Notes under the pieces: model-generated
What the model was told of the DNA's origin: nothing
Seen by the model: the letters and a program-made list of their open reading frames with translations, nothing else
Database searches by the model: none
Assembly: GCA_951394405.1 (NCBI GenBank)
Contig: OX596346.1
Location: 1,798,001 to 1,862,000 of the forward strand
DNA: 64,000 bases
Direction of reading: 5' to 3'
Origin: Coprinellus micaceus
Lineage: Eukaryota > Basidiomycota > Agaricomycetes > Agaricales > Psathyrellaceae
Part shown: piece after piece, positions 43,892 through 54,009 of the stretch
How positions within the stretch are numbered: the stretch's first letter is position 1
Layout of the letters: each line of letters opens with the position of its first letter
Position numbers and translations under genes: made by a program

Positions 43892-45486
43892 TTATACTGG
43901 TAGTGGATCCTTCAAGGTTGCTTCCACTATTCTCCATCGACGGCCGTACATACCATTGAACCGTTCTGCCGGAATAGTGTTGCTATCCAATATCTTCCAC
44001 ATGTAAGTGACATGGCCTGGAGGTAGGTGGGGGCAGTGTTTGCGAAGGAACTTCGTGACCGCCAAGGGTGAGAGGATTGGAGAGTCGGATACCCAAAGCT
44101 TCCTCAAAGGCGCTGGCTTATCATATACGCGTTCGTCCGGTACGGGCGACCGCAGACCAAGTTCCTCGAGGTGGCGACAGTTATATCAGGGTGAGAACGT
44201 CGGCATGGTCGATTATTGGGACTCGGCTGTTGGGGTACTCCGTGTCAACGTTCAGCGTCGTGAGGTGGGGCCAGTTGCGGGAAATTGCCTTGATGTCGCT
44301 GGACTTGAGGTAGACTTCGTGGGTGAGATTGATGGATACCGTCTTCAGCTCCCCGAACGGAAAGAGGGGGGAGGTGTCGAGGTTGCTAGTCGGATTGACG
44401 TCGACTGGCTCTTCGACTTCTAGGATGGTGGTTGTTTCCTCGAGCACGAATTCCCGTAGCGTCTGGAGATTGCAGTGGTTTGCGACTGCTTGTATAACAT
44501 CCCCGGGTTTTTTGTCTTCGTCGTACGAAGTGAGGGTAAACTTGAGAGTTCGAATTTGGTTGTCTGGCGGCATGCATTGGAGAAAAGAGGCGAAGTGTTG
44601 AATGTCAGAGGAGAGGAGAATAGCAGTTTGCAAAGCTGGAAACAAATTTCCAACGGTTTCGTCGGGCGCAGCGGGTAGGTTGGAAATGTAAAGTGTGGTG
44701 AGGGAAGGAAAGGTCCCAATGCGGGCAAGAGCGTCGGTAGAGATGCTGGCGACCTTGATGAAGCGCAGCGGATGCCAAATACAGGATTTGAGAAGACTAT
44801 CGGGGGATGGGATCGTGGAGGTCGAGTTAGAAGCTGTATCCTGGATCTCCAGCGCCTCCAATGGTCGGTGACAAGCCGCGAAAACACCACCAACTCGGAC
44901 GGGTGCTTTGGACGACATGATGAAGTGAAGGGAGACGGTATGCGGTGATAGAAAGAGCGAGAAGTAAGGGAATGCAAGTTGCAAGAGCTCTGCGGGAATC
45001 CTGGGCTAGGAAGGGCCCCAGGTGATCTTCCTGTTGTATGGTGCCAGATTCCCAGCAGATGCGAGCTGGATGGCTTGCCAGGTTTCAATTGAAAATATCT
45101 CGGTCATCCTTTGTATGGAGACACGCCGTATTCTGGAAGAGTACTAGTAGCACATCATGTACGTCCGTAAATCGTTGTGAGTCATGGCAGGGCCCAGGCT
45201 CTTGAGAAGGGCATAAGTAATCTTGTCAGCAGCTGGAGTGAAGCAGGCGTCTCACCACAAGCGTATATGCCAGCGACGAAGTACTGGCTCTCTTGGTCTC
45301 TTTCTTGAATAAATCCTCCGGCATACAAGACATAAAGGGCTCGAAGCTGTCGATGCTGAACCAAAGTCTATCCAGCGCAGGTATGAGGAAGGCTCGACAC
45401 GACAGGGCTGTCCCAACCAAGGCATTGGGCGGAATATGCTCGAAAATCATCCTACGAATCTCCAGGATTTGTAAACACTGATCCAT
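43892..45486 (-). pseudogene. F-box-like paralogue C, broken
   Basis: A member of the same family with at least three lesions. Exon 1 is 45486-45256 (77 codons, MDQCLQILEIRRMIFEHIP), shorter than in the siblings because the loop after the F-box is reduced. Exon 2 begins at 45200. A stop codon (TAG, 45144-45146) falls in the segment matching YYAPRIR. A second TAG (45006-45008) lies 46 codons on, before the AELLQLAFPYFSLFL block. Near 44181-44187 two bases are missing relative to the sibling pattern LIYNCRHLE, shifting the frame. The 3' part (LWVSDSPILSPLAVTKFLRKHCPHL) continues in the new frame to 43892. Splice sites remain intact. Two stop codons plus a frameshift in one copy make a true pseudogene more likely than sequencing error. 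I describe the lesions only as positions relative to the siblings. Confidence 0.8.
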
Positions 45487-45900
45487 CGTCGACGAGAGCT
45501 AGGCTGAGCGGGAAGTTGAGGCACGCTTTCTGGTCGTTTGAAGGACGCGTCTATATCGTTCTTCTGAGGAATCGGATGGTGCCGGTGGTATGAACACCTG
45601 TAGGGTTCTTTGCTGACCGCGAGGATATGGTGACACGGAACTGAATCACAGCATACGTCGTGGTCGAGAGTAATTGAACGCGTTGCGACGCGACCGCCCG
45701 GCGCCTGGGCAGTTTGAGATCGAGAGTACCTGGACATGATGACGGTGGTGGTGGGTGGTAGTATAGCTCGAGAGGACGCGAGCCGGATCAGCCCTGGACG
45801 GCGCGGGTTCTGGGTTCTGGTTGGCCTGACTTCCGAGCCAAAGAGGGCTTCCAAAACAAGAGAATGGTTTGCATACTGGTATATACGATGGTATGCACAA

Positions 45901-47604
45901 TTATATGCTGTGACCTTGATCAAGTGTGGTGCTCACCGTTTCCCAACGGTGTCCATACGAAACGATGAAACTACCACGCTGGACTGTGTGCGGCATGGTG
46001 TACCTCAACCCAGATGCCTTCAACCGTGAACAGTGACTCTTCAAGAATTCGACCACCCTTGAGGGAGAGTAAATTGGCGAGTCCCCGACCCAAAGCTTCA
46101 CCAAAGGTGCAGGCTCGCTGTATTGGAAACATATCGGGGCTGCGTCCCCTAAGTCAATCTGGGTGGCGTTGAAGCGAAGGCCTAATTTTTCGAGGTGGCG
46201 GAGGTTGTATAGCAGAAACAAAACGTCGGTGTGGTCGATGAGGGGGATGCGGCTGTTCACGTATTTGACGTCGATTTTGAACTTCTTCAGGTTGGGCCAA
46301 TGCATCGGTACGTCCCCTATTTCGTAAGGCTGAAGCCCTACATCCTCTGTGAGGTTGATGGAAATTGTTTCGAGTCCTCTGAAGCCGTGGAGAAACTTCA
46401 AATCGATTCCCGAACCAGGGATAATCTCGAACGGTTCATCGTACTGGAGCGTGGACCTCGTCTGCTTGAGCACAATTTTCCGCAGAAAAGAAGGATTGCA
46501 ATGGTGCTGAATAGCATGGATAAGGCTGGTTGCCTCCAGGTCGTCGTCCCCTTCGTTCTCTTCTATATTGGATAGACATGTGAACTTGAGACTGGCGATG
46601 TGATTCTCCGGATGTAAGCGTTGGAGGAAACCTGTGCAGGCCAAGAAGTGTCGAGAAGATAGTACAAGGGTCTCCAAGCATGGGAAGGTCCCGACGAGGT
46701 CCGGCTGATGTCCCGACGGGTTGCCTTCGTCATCATATTCGTACGCAGGAATCTCGTTCAGGTTGGAGATGTGGAGGGTTGTCAGGCGTGGGCAGGCTCC
46801 CAATTGATCGAGGGCTCGCATCGAGACGTCGGAGATCTTGAGGATTTGCAGATCCGGCCATGTGAAGGAGGCGAGATAGGTATCAATGAAGGGGACCTTG
46901 AAGTGGGTGGGCGCCGAGTCTGAGATTTCGAGCTCCCGGACAGTGGGCTTGGTTCGGTGCATCCGTAATAGATTTAAGGTAAGACGGCGCATTGGAAGCA
47001 ACAGTGAAGTAAAGCGAAGTCGTGTTCGATCCCAAGAAAAGGGAAAAGAAGGGATAGGCTCGACTCAGCATGTCCCTCGGAACCAGGGCACTCGTGTATG
47101 GGGTAAATGCCCAGGTGAGCGACTGGTTGAACGGTGAGAAGGCGCCAGACTTCTCTTCCACAAAAAGCTGTAGGGCTTTGAGCGCTTCCTCGGAGAACAC
47201 TTCTTGGAGGGACCGTATCTCGACTTTCCGGATTCTGGGAGCGTAATATGACATGTACCGTGCCAGGTCGCCCGGTACAATTGTTCGACGCAGGGTCTAA
47301 ATTGTTAGTCGCGGTGAGCGATTGCCAGGAGGTTTAAGGGAAAGGGAGGGCCCACAATAAAAGTATATGGCTCTCCATAGAACCCAAATGCGTCTTCCTG
47401 TTTGCTCCACAGTCCGTCTGGGCAACATGCTACGATAGGCATGAAGCTATGGATGCTGTACCACAGGCTATCTAGCGCCGGCTCCAGCAAGGCACGACAT
47501 GATAGTGCAGTAACAAACAGTCGATGCCTTCCGAGTTTCTCGTCACTTGGGACTTGGTCGCAAATTAGCCTAAGAATTTCCGGGATCTGCAGCAACCGGT
47601 TCAT
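45901..47604 (-). pseudogene. F-box-like paralogue D, single frameshift
   Basis: Exon 1 (47604-47356, 83 codons, MNRLLQIPEILRLICDQVP) and the start of exon 2 (from 47296: TLRRTIVPGDLARY, then YYAPRIRKV) are intact and read to about 46960. There the frame that carries YPFFSLFLGSNTTSLYF runs out, and the family sequence resumes one frame over (KPTVRELEISDS) and stays open to 45901, including SRIPLIDHTDVLFLLYN and LWVGDSPIYSPSRVVEFLKSHC. The break lies within about 46940-46965 and equals one extra base (or two missing). No splice consensus there could explain it, and no sibling has an intron at that place. It may be a recent pseudogene or a base-calling error. If the latter, the gene would be a full member of the family. 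Confidence 0.7.
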
Positions 47605-47939
47605 AGTGGGCGAACGCGACTCCCAGGATCGCGTGTCGGTGTGTTGCTCTTAGGAGAAATATCCTCGGTTTTCGTTTTGCGCGCCTATTGGATAGTATGG
47701 AACGTGGTAGCAGAGAACAATCTTGACGAGGACGAACTTGAAGATGGCAAGCATGACTGGGAGGGAGGAGCTTGCCTGGGGTTAGGGTCAAAGAGAACAC
47801 GTGGGCAATGGAACCAATAGCGTGTCCCCCTTGTGAGCGCCCAATCACTCCTCTTCCCCAACGCCGACGTGTCCCTGGAAATCCCCATATTTCCAACCCT
47901 CATTCGTTTCTCCAAGTCATACTAGAAGGGGGAGGTACC
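47605..47939. promoter_or_regulatory. Shared divergent promoter: F-box D / SEC11 copy 1
   Basis: A 335-base spacer between two divergent start codons (F-box paralogue D on minus, SEC11 copy 1 on plus), so both promoters must lie here. No obvious TATA box. An intact CACGTG E-box (about 47799-47804) is visible. A class-B bHLH protein, such as the one encoded near 12 kb, would be expected to bind such a site; any link is inference. Confidence 0.4.
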
Positions 47940-48792
47940 ATGTTTACGGACGAACTCAAAGCCTTCAGACGCCTGGGTTTCCGCCATGTACGCACTATCT
48001 ACTCTTGGTCGAGATAATTGGAATGCCGGGGAATGTTGTGGATTGACGCTTGCTATTCGGTTTCTAGGTCCTACTTCAAGTCCTCAACTTCGCGTCGGTT
48101 ATTGCCTCAGGGTTGATGATATGGAAAGGTCTGGGGATCGTGACGAACTCGGAATCCCCCATTGTCGTGGTGCTGAGGTACGTCAGGCTCGTCCTAGTCC
48201 AGCGAATAGATAACTCACGCCGGACAGTGGCTCGATGGAACCTGCATTCTATCGTGGCGATCTACTATTCCTTACCAACCCCTCCTCAGAGCAGTACAAG
48301 ACTGGCGACATCACGGTATACAAGATTCCCGGCGCCGACATCCCAATCGTCCACAGAGTTTTGGAAACCCACGACGTTCCTCCCAAGATAGACATTCGCC
48401 AATATACGAAAGCAACTACGAGGTCTAAATCGCAACCAACGCCAGGGAAGAACTCGGAGCAGGACAACCAGTTGCTACTGACAAAAGGCGACAACAACCC
48501 TATAGACGACATTGAACTCTACCGGGGATTGGAATGGCTAGAGAAGAAGCACATCGTTGGGAAAGTGAAAGGGTGCGTCCAGCCATGCGAGTTCCGCATA
48601 TTTGAGGCTAACCGAGGAGCCCGCCCTCACAGATTCCTACCTTACGTTGGATATGTCACAATCGCGATGGTACGCTCCCCTCCTCCAGATACAATGGGCT
48701 TGTGTCTCACATCTCCTTAGAACGACTTCCCCCAGCTGAAGTATGCCCTGCTCGGCGGCTTAGGTCTGCTCGCTCTCATACAAAGAGAGTAG
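47940..48792 (+). CDS. SEC11: Signal peptidase complex catalytic subunit, copy 1
   Basis: The ER signal peptidase catalytic subunit (type I, S26 family), which removes signal peptides from secretory proteins. Exons 47940-47987, 48068-48177, 48228-48572, 48633-48669 and 48721-48792 give 203 residues. A single N-terminal membrane helix is followed by the active-site block [18 protein letters not shown] with catalytic Ser55, then IPIVHRV with His95 and [10 protein letters not shown] with Asp141, the Ser-His-Asp set of eukaryotic Sec11. [25 protein letters not shown] is the usual C-terminal core. Compared with yeast Sec11 (167 residues) there is an insert rich in Lys/Ser/Gln between strands (about residues 105-130). 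All splice sites are canonical and the frame is intact, so this copy is the functional one. It lies inside the F-box-like array, divergent from paralogue D. Confidence 0.93.
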
Positions 48793-49392
48793 ACCAGCCC
48801 ACCGTTGGTTGTCGCGTTGCCATGGGCCATGGCAAGCTTTGCATTGTAACAGTATACCACCACGTAATTTATCCAGGTACCGCGATCTCTGAGAGTACGT
48901 CTTGTCTCTGCACGAACAAGGCTCGAAAAGCTATACAAGACTTCAAGCGAACGGCCGGGCCGCTGCGGCTTTCACAGGGATACCTCCCTGTCAGGCGCCC
49001 CCGAAGAGTCAATTGGTTGACAGTCAAGGGACGTACTCCTTACCCAGCTCGCCGAGGTTTGGACACGGCGCACAGAAACAATGACCCTCGCAGAGTCAGA
49101 CGCCCGGGGTCTTCCGGTTTATTGGCGCCTTCATCGTTCGCCCAAGCAACGGGTCATGCAAAGCACCTGCTTTCCCTTATATCCATGATTGGCGCCCAGC
49201 TGCGGAACACGTTACAGTTGGGAACAGAAGCGTGTCCCGAGTCCTATAGTCATTCTCATTGCCTATCGATCACAACCACGATGTGGCGACGTGTACTTGC
49301 ATATAAAGGTCTGCGGGTTGTTTGATTATGTTTCATCTACCGATTGCTCGATCCTATTCATCTCCCTCGACCCACATCCGAATAAACTCGGG
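48793..49392. other. Spacer between the two SEC11 copies
   Basis: About 600 bases. No gene. It must hold the 3' UTR of copy 1 and the promoter of copy 2. I did not find long direct repeats marking the duplication boundary by eye. Confidence 0.4.
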
Positions 49393-50269
49393 ATGTTTGC
49401 AAACGAACTCGAGACCTTCAAGAGGCTCGGCTTCCGGCATGTGTGTTCCTCCCCATTCGTTCGCCCGATAGCAGGGTTCCATCGAAAAAGCTGACGGCCG
49501 CTCCAGGTTCTGCTTCAGACTCTCAACGTCATGTCTGCACTCGCGCTTCCCCTGATGCTATGGCAAAGTCTGATCATTGCGACAAACTGCGAATTACCGA
49601 TCGTTGTCGTCCTCAGGTGGGGTTCTTTCTCCGAGTATCTCTTCTCAGCGAACGGAACCGCTGAGAGCAAGCCTCCCGCAGCGAGTCGATGGAGCCGCTT
49701 TCTCCCGTGGCGATCTCCTCTTCCTGACCAACCTAGCCTCTGAGAAGTACAACACTGGCGACATCACCGTTTATAAGGTCCCTGGCGCCGACATCCCCAT
49801 AGTGCACCGGGTGATAGAGAAGCACGAAGTCCCGTCTACTGTCGACATTCGGCGATACGTCAGGCCTGGTCGCGGTTCATCTTCCCCTTCAGCACCACCG
49901 GCGTACCATACAGGAAGTGACCTGAAGCAGGACAGTCCTAGCCAGCTTCTGTTGACCAAGGGCGATAACAACCCCGTCGACGATACTGAACTGTATCGAG
50001 GGTTGGAGTGGTTGGAGAAGAAACATGTTGTTGGGAAGGTGAAGGGGTACGTATGCTCTCTGACTTCATCCTCCGGCTGGAAGCCCTTTCTGACGCGACA
50101 GGAACATTTCCGCAGGTTCCTCCCCTACGTTGGCTACGTGTCGATCGCGATGGTGCGGCCTCTCACCGATCTAGAGTTGAATCCTTGTAGCTGACGGTTC
50201 GTTCAGAATGACAACTCAGGGCTGAAACACGCTCTGCTCGTTGGCTTGTGGCTTATGGTTCTCTTGTAG
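49393..50269 (+). pseudogene. Second SEC11 copy with a one-base lesion at the active site
   Basis: A tandem paralogue of SEC11 with the same five-exon structure: 49393-49440, 49507-49616, 49682-50046, 50116-50152 and 50207-50269. Exons 1, 2 and 4 have exactly the lengths of copy 1 (48, 110, 37). Exon 3 is 365 nt, not a multiple of three, where copy 1 has 345. The missing base lies at about 49695-49697, in the proline codon two residues after the catalytic serine-methionine. Everything downstream (His in IPIVHRV, Asp in [20 protein letters not shown]) is open in the shifted frame. Alternative acceptors at about 49664 or 49671 would keep one frame but would replace the SxSM block, so the catalytic serine would be lost. 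Either this is a recent pseudogene, an inactive variant through altered splicing, or a base-call error. The C-terminus is three residues shorter than in copy 1. Confidence 0.75.
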
Positions 50270-50910
50270 AGGGGGGTGGGCGCCCGTGGTAGGCTGCTAG
50301 TTTGTGTTCCATGTCAAGTACGCTCTCCTCAATATCCATCGCCATCAGGCTGTAAGCGGGACCTCTTGCCACCGTCGATCCTAGGGAAGCAGAGGATCTC
50401 GCCATTGAAACGCCGCGGCGGCGTCTCCACGGCGGAGTGATATCCAAATTACACGCAGCTGATCGTCATTTAGTTGGTCTCCGTGCCTCGCAGCGCGGGC
50501 TCGCCAGAATTTCTGCGAAATGCAGGTTCCCTTCTATCGATCTTCTTCTTGGCTCCACTGCTGGCTCAGGTCCGTCGCGTCTTACGGTCGCCAAAACCGT
50601 CATGGGTGCGAAGGTCGTCTCCTTTGATTGGTTCGTTCCATTCATTCGTCTTCCGCATAAAAAGATGAACCGAGGAACTATCATTCGTCGATATTGGAAT
50701 CCCCTGTCGAAGTTCGGCGCTTACGGCTGAACGACATCCTCGGAAGAATTCACGATTTTCAGGGCTGGATAAAAGGCGGGGTCGTTGCTCTTCGAAGTAA
50801 CCACTGCACATTTCTTCGTTGAAGCAAAGTACGTCGTTGGCCTGTTTTCAGAGCCGTCGTCGACCCCACGAGCTTAGTAGTTCAGGCAGAAGTTGAAACC
50901 TCGGCAAACC
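50270..50910. other. Intergenic before the secreted protein gene
   Basis: About 640 bases with no coding evidence. It should contain the promoter of the next gene. Nothing distinctive seen. Confidence 0.4.
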
Positions 50911-51720
50911 ATGGCATTCATCCGGTCCATCATCGTTCTCTGCGCGACTCTAGTCCTACCCTCCATCGCTCACTGCACGCTGGAGCAACTCCAAGCCGCC
51001 ACCACCGACTACATCGCCGCCCAGACCGCCGGGCAAGTCAGCACCTTCTCCTCCGCCAAATACACCGAGAACTTCCAGCCCGCCAACATCTCCACCGGCA
51101 TCCTCTCTCAGCCTCTCAAAATCGACAGGGCTAAAAGCATCCACGATACCACCGACTGCGTTACGTTCACCGAGATCATCGTCACCGACCCTACCCACCC
51201 GTATGTGATTGGCACCCAGCTTCGATGGTCGACGCACGGAGAAACGCTCGACGAGGTCAACTCAATCGTCACTGACCAGGGAGATTGGTTGTTCAATGCA
51301 AGCGCAGCTCTCTCCTGGTCCCAGAGGGAGACGTTCTACGACCCCGTCGCCGCAGACAAGAGTGACACAAGGGCTACGCTCAAGGCGGCTGCTGACGCCT
51401 ACCTCAACAAATTCAATGACAACAGCGTCGTCGTTCCGTTCGGTATTCCTTGCGCGAGGTTGGAGGGAGGGGTGTACACGGGCACCGGGTCGGCGACTGA
51501 TAACTGTGACCTCGGATTCCCGACTGGGATCCCGATGCTGAACAGGAGATATGTTATTGACCCAGTCATCGGGGCGGTCAACGTATTCTTCAACTTTGGG
51601 GGACCGACGAGCAGCCCTGACAGCCACACTTTCAAGTTGTTGGAGGGGAAGATTCGGTATGTGCACACGATGACGGTGTTGAAGTGTAACGCGCTGCCCG
51701 AGGACCCTTGCAACGCGTAG
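50911..51720 (+). CDS. Secreted protein of unknown function (DUF8021-like)
   Basis: A single-exon gene of 269 residues. The ATG at 50911 opens a clear signal peptide (MAFIRSIIVLCATLVLPSIAHC). The frame extends a few codons upstream, but without an ATG. The mature part has an NTF2/cystatin-like alternation of strands: LKAAADAYLNKFNDNSVVVPFGIPCARLEGG reads like the conserved heart of fungal secreted proteins grouped as DUF8021, followed by CDLGFPTGIPMLNRRYVIDPVIGAVNVF. Cysteines in CARLEGG, DNCDLGF and the C-terminal EDPCNA could pair. Family assignment is from memory of the pattern and is moderate. The function is unknown; some relatives are extracellular and stress- or host-related. Codon use is C-ending, suggesting decent expression. 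It lies tail-to-tail with F-box paralogue E. Confidence 0.75.
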   Translation: MAFIRSIIVLCATLVLPSIAHCTLEQLQAATTDYIAAQTAGQVSTFSSAKYTENFQPANISTGILSQPLKIDRAKSIHDTTDCVTFTEIIVTDPTHPYVIGTQLRWSTHGETLDEVNSIVTDQGDWLFNASAALSWSQRETFYDPVAADKSDTRATLKAAADAYLNKFNDNSVVVPFGIPCARLEGGVYTGTGSATDNCDLGFPTGIPMLNRRYVIDPVIGAVNVFFNFGGPTSSPDSHTFKLLEGKIRYVHTMTVLKCNALPEDPCNA

Positions 51721-51810
51721 AAGATTGGCTTGTGTAGGAATAACTGTACGGTTTTGTTGGTATCCTAAATGTTCAATACAGGACGTTCACCTCCCTGGTG
51801 GCTCAAGTCG

Positions 51811-53551
51811 TCACATTCCACGGTCTACTTCGATCGTTACCTTGTCCCACCGGGCTGAGTACAACCTATTGAAGACTTCTGTGCGAATCTCGTCCGTGCT
51901 CGTATATACCAGGCGGCCACGGCCTTGAAAAAGACTCGGGCAGTGAGTCCGAAGAAAATCCGCAACCTTCGAAGGGGAGTAGATAGGCGATGCACCGACG
52001 TTGAGGTGTACAAGGGATGCTGGCTTCAAATCTTGGCTGAGGCTTAGAATCGACAGGGGAGCCGGTCCTGAGGCCCGGATCCGCGTGGCGTTAAAGTAGA
52101 GACCCAGCCTTTTGAGCTGGGGACACCCGAACAGTAGGGTCAAGAAGCCCGTGTGATCAAGAAGAGGAGCACGACTGGTAGGGAAACCAATGTCGATAGT
52201 CAGGTCAACGAGGTGAGGCCACGAAGAGGTGATTTGGTCGATATTCTTTGGGGTAAGGGCGACGTTCTCCGATAAGCTGAAGATGACAGTCTCCAGATTT
52301 CCAAACTCGAAGAAAGGTGTGATGTCGACCGCAGGTTCGATGTCGATTTCAAAATACTCTTCCCATTGGAATTGACAGGTTTTGTCCCGCATTTCCAGGT
52401 GTCGTAGGCGTTCTCGATTGCAATGGTGCTTTATCGTGGCGAGTAACTCTCGTAATTCTCTCTGGTGCTCCATGGCATCGTCGATCTCAACCTTGAGAGT
52501 GTCAATCTGGTTTTTCCGGGGGATCCTTTGCAGAACGCCTGAGATAGAAGCGATGTCTTCAGAGGACAAGTCCAAAATCTCGAGGGATACGAACGCGTCC
52601 GGTGAAAGCTCGGATACGTAACCGGGTTGACTGTCGTAGTCGGCAGGCTGATATTCGTGGAGGAGGTCCACATCACGCAGATCCCCGACTTGTAGTGACT
52701 TGAGCGAGGGTAATGTGGACAGGTGGTCGAAGGACTCCCCAGTGAGCCCTACTAGGTCGAGGTGTCGAAGGCGATCCCATTGAAAGCTCTGGATGTAGTT
52801 ATCGATGAAGGTTGCGTCATCTTCGGCGTCGGGCATGGCGATTACCTTGTCCTCGATATGTAGTCTCTTGAGATTTGGGTGTTGCGCAGCACTTCGTAGG
52901 GAGGCGACTTGGATTGGACTGTCAGAGCGCAAGGCGAAGTCGAGTGATGTAGTGTTAGAACTCATGAACAAAATGTAGTAAGGCCACGCCTGGTTGAGAA
53001 CATCCGGGGGGATGAGATTCTCCATAGGGGGTGTTAAATGCCATTTGATCTCGATGGCATGGGGAGCCAACGCTCCAGACTTCCAGTTCACCGCAAGATG
53101 CAGACCGTGCCAAGCTGGCGGACTGAGTGTAAAGCCCATGCGCCTGGGGTGGACTTCTCGTATCCTTGGGGCGTAATAGTTGAGGTATCGCTCCAAATCT
53201 TCGGCTGTGATCGCTCTACGCAGGTTCTTCAAGCGCGATCTTGAAGTTAGACTGGGCATGGCAGGATTCACGGTAGAAACGCACCAAGAGTTTATAGATG
53301 TAGCTATCTTTATCTTTCCTGTCCTTATGTTTGACCCGGATGTTCTCCACCTCCCATATGTCCGAGGGCAGTGTGCACCGAAATATTTCAAAGGTATTGA
53401 CATTGTACCAGAGCCTGTCCAGCGCAGGCTCGAGCAAGGCACGGCAGGACAATGCGAGTGCTAAGATCCTCTGTCGCTCCTCATGCCAACCCACTGGAAG
53501 TTCGTCGCATATGAGGCGCAAGATCTCGGGTGCTTGCAGGCAGCGGTTCAT
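51811..53551 (-). CDS. F-box-like / LRR-like protein, paralogue E
   Basis: Exons 53551-53285 (89 codons) and 53226-51811 give 560 residues. The N-terminus MNRCLQAPEILRLICDELP and ALSCRALLEPALDRLW match the siblings. Exon 2 starts NLRRAITAEDLERY and then YYAPRIREV. The intron (GTGCGT...TTGAAG) is phase 0 at the family position; the earlier CCAG acceptor breaks the frame. Landmarks further on: YYILFMSSNTTSLDF, SSWPHLVDLTIDIGFPTSRAPLLDH and GASPIYSPSKVADFLRTHCPSL. No lesion. It is the most divergent of the intact copies and closes the array on the right. An upstream in-frame stretch (to 53707) has no ATG and is leader. A substrate-adaptor role in ubiquitination is inferred. Confidence 0.75.
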
Positions 53552-54009
53552 GGGCCCAGTTCTCGCGTCGTCGGGGGGGGGTCGATGGTTAGGGAAGAGG
53601 ACAGAGAGGGGTGGTTGGGACTTGCGACGGCTAGCACTGGGGTTAGGGTCAGGCAGGAATAGGGGCAACTTGAGGAGATCAGCTAGTGAGCAAAGCAACT
53701 GGCGCAACTTGGACTCGTACAGCCATCTCAGCGACCAGACATGCAGCCTCCACTACCTCTTGTACCCCTAGTCCCCGTACTGGAGGGAATTCTTGGATCT
53801 TAACGTCGCTGAGTACGCTGGGAATATTCGCTATTTTTACCCATGGTGTCCGCAGCCTGCTTCCTGTGGATATGGCCCCCTCATCGGCCTGACTAAACGG
53901 ACGTTGTGTTGACGGATCCGTCGTTTCCGAAGGTGCGTGTTCACTATCAGATAAATGGGCCGACCAGCATCGTTAACCTCAATCCACCACACCACTCCAT
54001 TCATACACA
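53552..54009. other. Divergent spacer before the AIFM2-like pair
   Basis: About 460 bases between F-box paralogue E (minus) and AIFM2-like copy 1 (plus). A G-run (about 53572-53581) and an ACCCTAACCCC-like piece on the minus strand are the only distinctive bits. Confidence 0.4.

Noticed and set aside
47940..50269. The two SEC11 genes as alleles or an assembly repeat
   Set aside because: They differ at many positions in both exons and introns and have distinct flanks, so they are diverged paralogues rather than a duplicated contig end.
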